Shown in pieces: positions 63,007-64,000 of a stretch of 64,000 nt of DNA. Origin of the DNA: VRUE01 sp963702575 (GTDB lineage Bacteria; Actinomycetota; Thermoleophilia; Solirubrobacterales; 70-9). The stretch spans positions 496,001-560,000 of the forward strand of contig CAVPCU010000002.1 of assembly GCA_963702575.1 (NCBI GenBank). The letters are read 5' to 3'. The notes beneath the pieces are model-generated. The model worked only from the letters and a program-made list of their open reading frames with translations. It made no database searches and was not told where the DNA came from. Each line of letters opens with the position of its first letter. Within the stretch, counting starts at the first letter, position 1. Position numbers and translations under genes: made by a program.

Positions 63007-63327
63007 ATGAGAAGAGTGAGCGACAGCGCACAGAACCAAGGACCGCGAACGAAACCGCTCCCCACGCGGGCTGCCTTGGCCACGGCAGGACTAACCGCAG
63101 TGTTCCTGGGTGGTGGCTTTGCCCATGATTTCGAGCTGTTGCCCCATGTCACGCTCGCGCCGGTGGCAAGCGAGTGGATCGTGCCGATGCCCAAGCATGA
63201 CGATGAGCCAGCCGTACCGGTCTCGCTCAAGGTTCAGGTAGGCAACTATCCTCTGGCCTCCGCCGCCCGTCCAACCACCTCGATCATCGACCTGCCGAAA
63301 CTCGGAGATACGCTTGAGTGGAAGTGA
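63007..63327 (+). CDS. Small single-pass membrane protein of unknown function
   Basis: The 106-residue product has a basic N terminus, one hydrophobic helix (ALATAGLTAVFLGGGFA, about residues 22-38) and an extracytoplasmic part (LKVQVGNYPLASAARPTTSIIDLPKLG). No family is recognised. ATG 63007 or GTG 63016 may start it; the GTG has a nearby GAGAAGA ribosome-like site. It is divergent from the TIR gene with about 90 bp between, in the same AT-richer patch. Confidence 0.45.
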   Translation: MRRVSDSAQNQGPRTKPLPTRAALATAGLTAVFLGGGFAHDFELLPHVTLAPVASEWIVPMPKHDDEPAVPVSLKVQVGNYPLASAARPTTSIIDLPKLGDTLEWK

Positions 63328-63345
63328 AGACTCGCGGCGTAGATG

Positions 63346-63768
63346 TCAGTTCGTCTCAATGAGCCGGACTGGCAAATCGGCGTTTGCCGCGTTGCGGGCA
63401 AGGGGACCGTCGAGGGTCCACAGGTCCGCCTTTAGCTCTTGGGCCAGGACGACGTAGGCGGCGTCGTAGGCATTCGCGCGCTGTAGCTTTCTCGCGACTG
63501 CCACCACGGCGGGCCCATCTCTCAAGCCATGCAGGCTGACCTCTATCGCGACGATCCGCTCCCAGGCCGATTTCGCGTCGGATGAGTCAATCGCGCCTGC
63601 CGCGATGCTGCGAGTCAGGGCGTTTGCGACCTCGTAGCGAAACAGCGATGGAGCGTGCAAGGACTCGCCGGCGTCTTCCCACTCGCGAAGCCACCGTTCG
63701 ATTGCTGGCGCACGCTCGGCGTCAAGCGCCAGCGCCACGACCACATTCGAATCGAGGACGACCGTCAA
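63346..63768 (-). CDS. VapC-type PIN-domain toxin
   Basis: The 140-residue product has the PIN tetrad: VVLDSNVVV (Asp6), RYEVANAL (Glu46), ANAYDAAYVVLA (Asp102) and LWTLDGPL (Asp120). The family cleaves RNA, often tRNA anticodon loops, when not bound by antitoxin. The start is TTG 63768, overlapping the antitoxin stop as TTGA, which couples translation of the pair. Confidence 0.9.
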   Translation of the reverse strand: MTVVLDSNVVVALALDAERAPAIERWLREWEDAGESLHAPSLFRYEVANALTRSIAAGAIDSSDAKSAWERIVAIEVSLHGLRDGPAVVAVARKLQRANAYDAAYVVLAQELKADLWTLDGPLARNAANADLPVRLIETN

Positions 63769-64000
63769 AGGCCGCGCTGCTCAAGTTCTTCGCGGCCCTC
63801 GCGGACGACAGCGACCGCATCAACGGGTCCGCGAACGCGACCGCGAATCTCGGCTAGGTCGACCAGGACACTGTCCAGGTCGGAATGCGCAGGCGCAAGC
63901 TCTGCGGCAAGTAGCTCGTCGGCGAGCGCGTCCGGCTGCACGCCGCGACGCCCCGCCTCTCTCTCGAGGCGCTCGTAGGCATCAGGGGTGACGTGGATTA
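63765..64000 (-). CDS. VapB-type antitoxin (partial, runs off the window)
   Basis: The frame is open from the window end to the stop at 63765-63767 and encodes about 77 residues: IHVTPDAYERLEREAGRRGVQPD with helices and an acidic C-terminal arm (DAVAVVREGREELEQRGL), as in VapB/PHD-like antitoxins. The 5' end is outside the window. Its stop overlaps the toxin start. Confidence 0.75.
   Translation of the reverse strand, partial: IHVTPDAYERLEREAGRRGVQPDALADELLAAELAPAHSDLDSVLVDLAEIRGRVRGPVDAVAVVREGREELEQRGL

Overview
The window is very GC-rich, with codon third positions dominated by G and C. It looks like chromosomal DNA of a soil-type actinobacterium. The mix of CIRCE-controlled groESL, an Lhr helicase, LtrA, secreted proteins with Gly/Ser linkers and C-terminal basic tails, GH26-like secreted hydrolases and calcium-binding repeat proteins suggests the Thermoleophilia/Solirubrobacterales, but this is inference from gene style and not from a marker alignment.

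Layout. 1-7.2 kb is an exopolysaccharide or cell-wall glycan block: dTDP-rhamnose genes rfbB (partial) and rfbC, a GT2 glycosyltransferase, a polyprenyl-phosphate sugar transferase, an O-antigen-ligase-like polymerase and a secreted glycoside hydrolase. Between rfbC and the glycosyltransferase lies an unusual 88-nt tRNA with an 8-bp acceptor stem, a 4-bp T stem, a long variable arm and a GAC anticodon, followed by mutually exclusive hairpins. 7.2-25.9 kb holds housekeeping and secreted-protein genes: lhr, a Crp-type regulator, pcm, a calcium-binding repeat protein, groES-groEL behind a CIRCE operator, a ferredoxin, an Mrp-type ATPase and a cyclophilin. 25.9-34.3 kb contains two tRNA-Ser genes and tRNA-Arg(ACG) around an MFS transporter, a sugar-lactone oxidase, an alanine-racemase-fold enzyme, a cytochrome P450, pyruvate kinase, a thioesterase and an enoyl-CoA hydratase. 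Most genes in this stretch are broken by single-base indels that look like uncorrected sequence errors.

34.3-36.8 kb is a 2.46-kb integrase-less element in the 3' end of tRNA-Arg. It is bounded by a 44-bp exact repeat, has paired 9-bp direct repeats inside each end, and carries four small accessory genes. A VapBC pair follows. 37.5-52.8 kb is metabolic and membrane content: P450, a secreted PKD/repeat protein, aldo-keto reductase, patatin, phosphoesterase, a Vps62-like membrane protein, DHA2 transporter, LtrA, MBL hydrolase and a PQQ-repeat protein. 52.7-55.3 kb is a second glycan block (membrane glycosyltransferase plus a GH26-like protein). 55.3-61 kb holds a RecQ-like helicase, an FTR1 iron permease under a DtxR-like box, and a pentose-phosphate cluster (zwf divergent from gnd-pgl). 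61-64 kb is an accessory or defence patch: an XRE regulator, a TIR-domain protein and a VapBC pair cut by the window end.

Functionally, the glycan genes would build and remodel a rhamnose-containing surface polymer, and zwf, pgl and gnd would supply NADPH and pentoses. The most notable items are the 8/4 tRNA at 910-997, the tRNA-Arg element without its own integrase at 34273-36779, and the TIR gene with its neighbouring autoregulated XRE gene at 61-63 kb.
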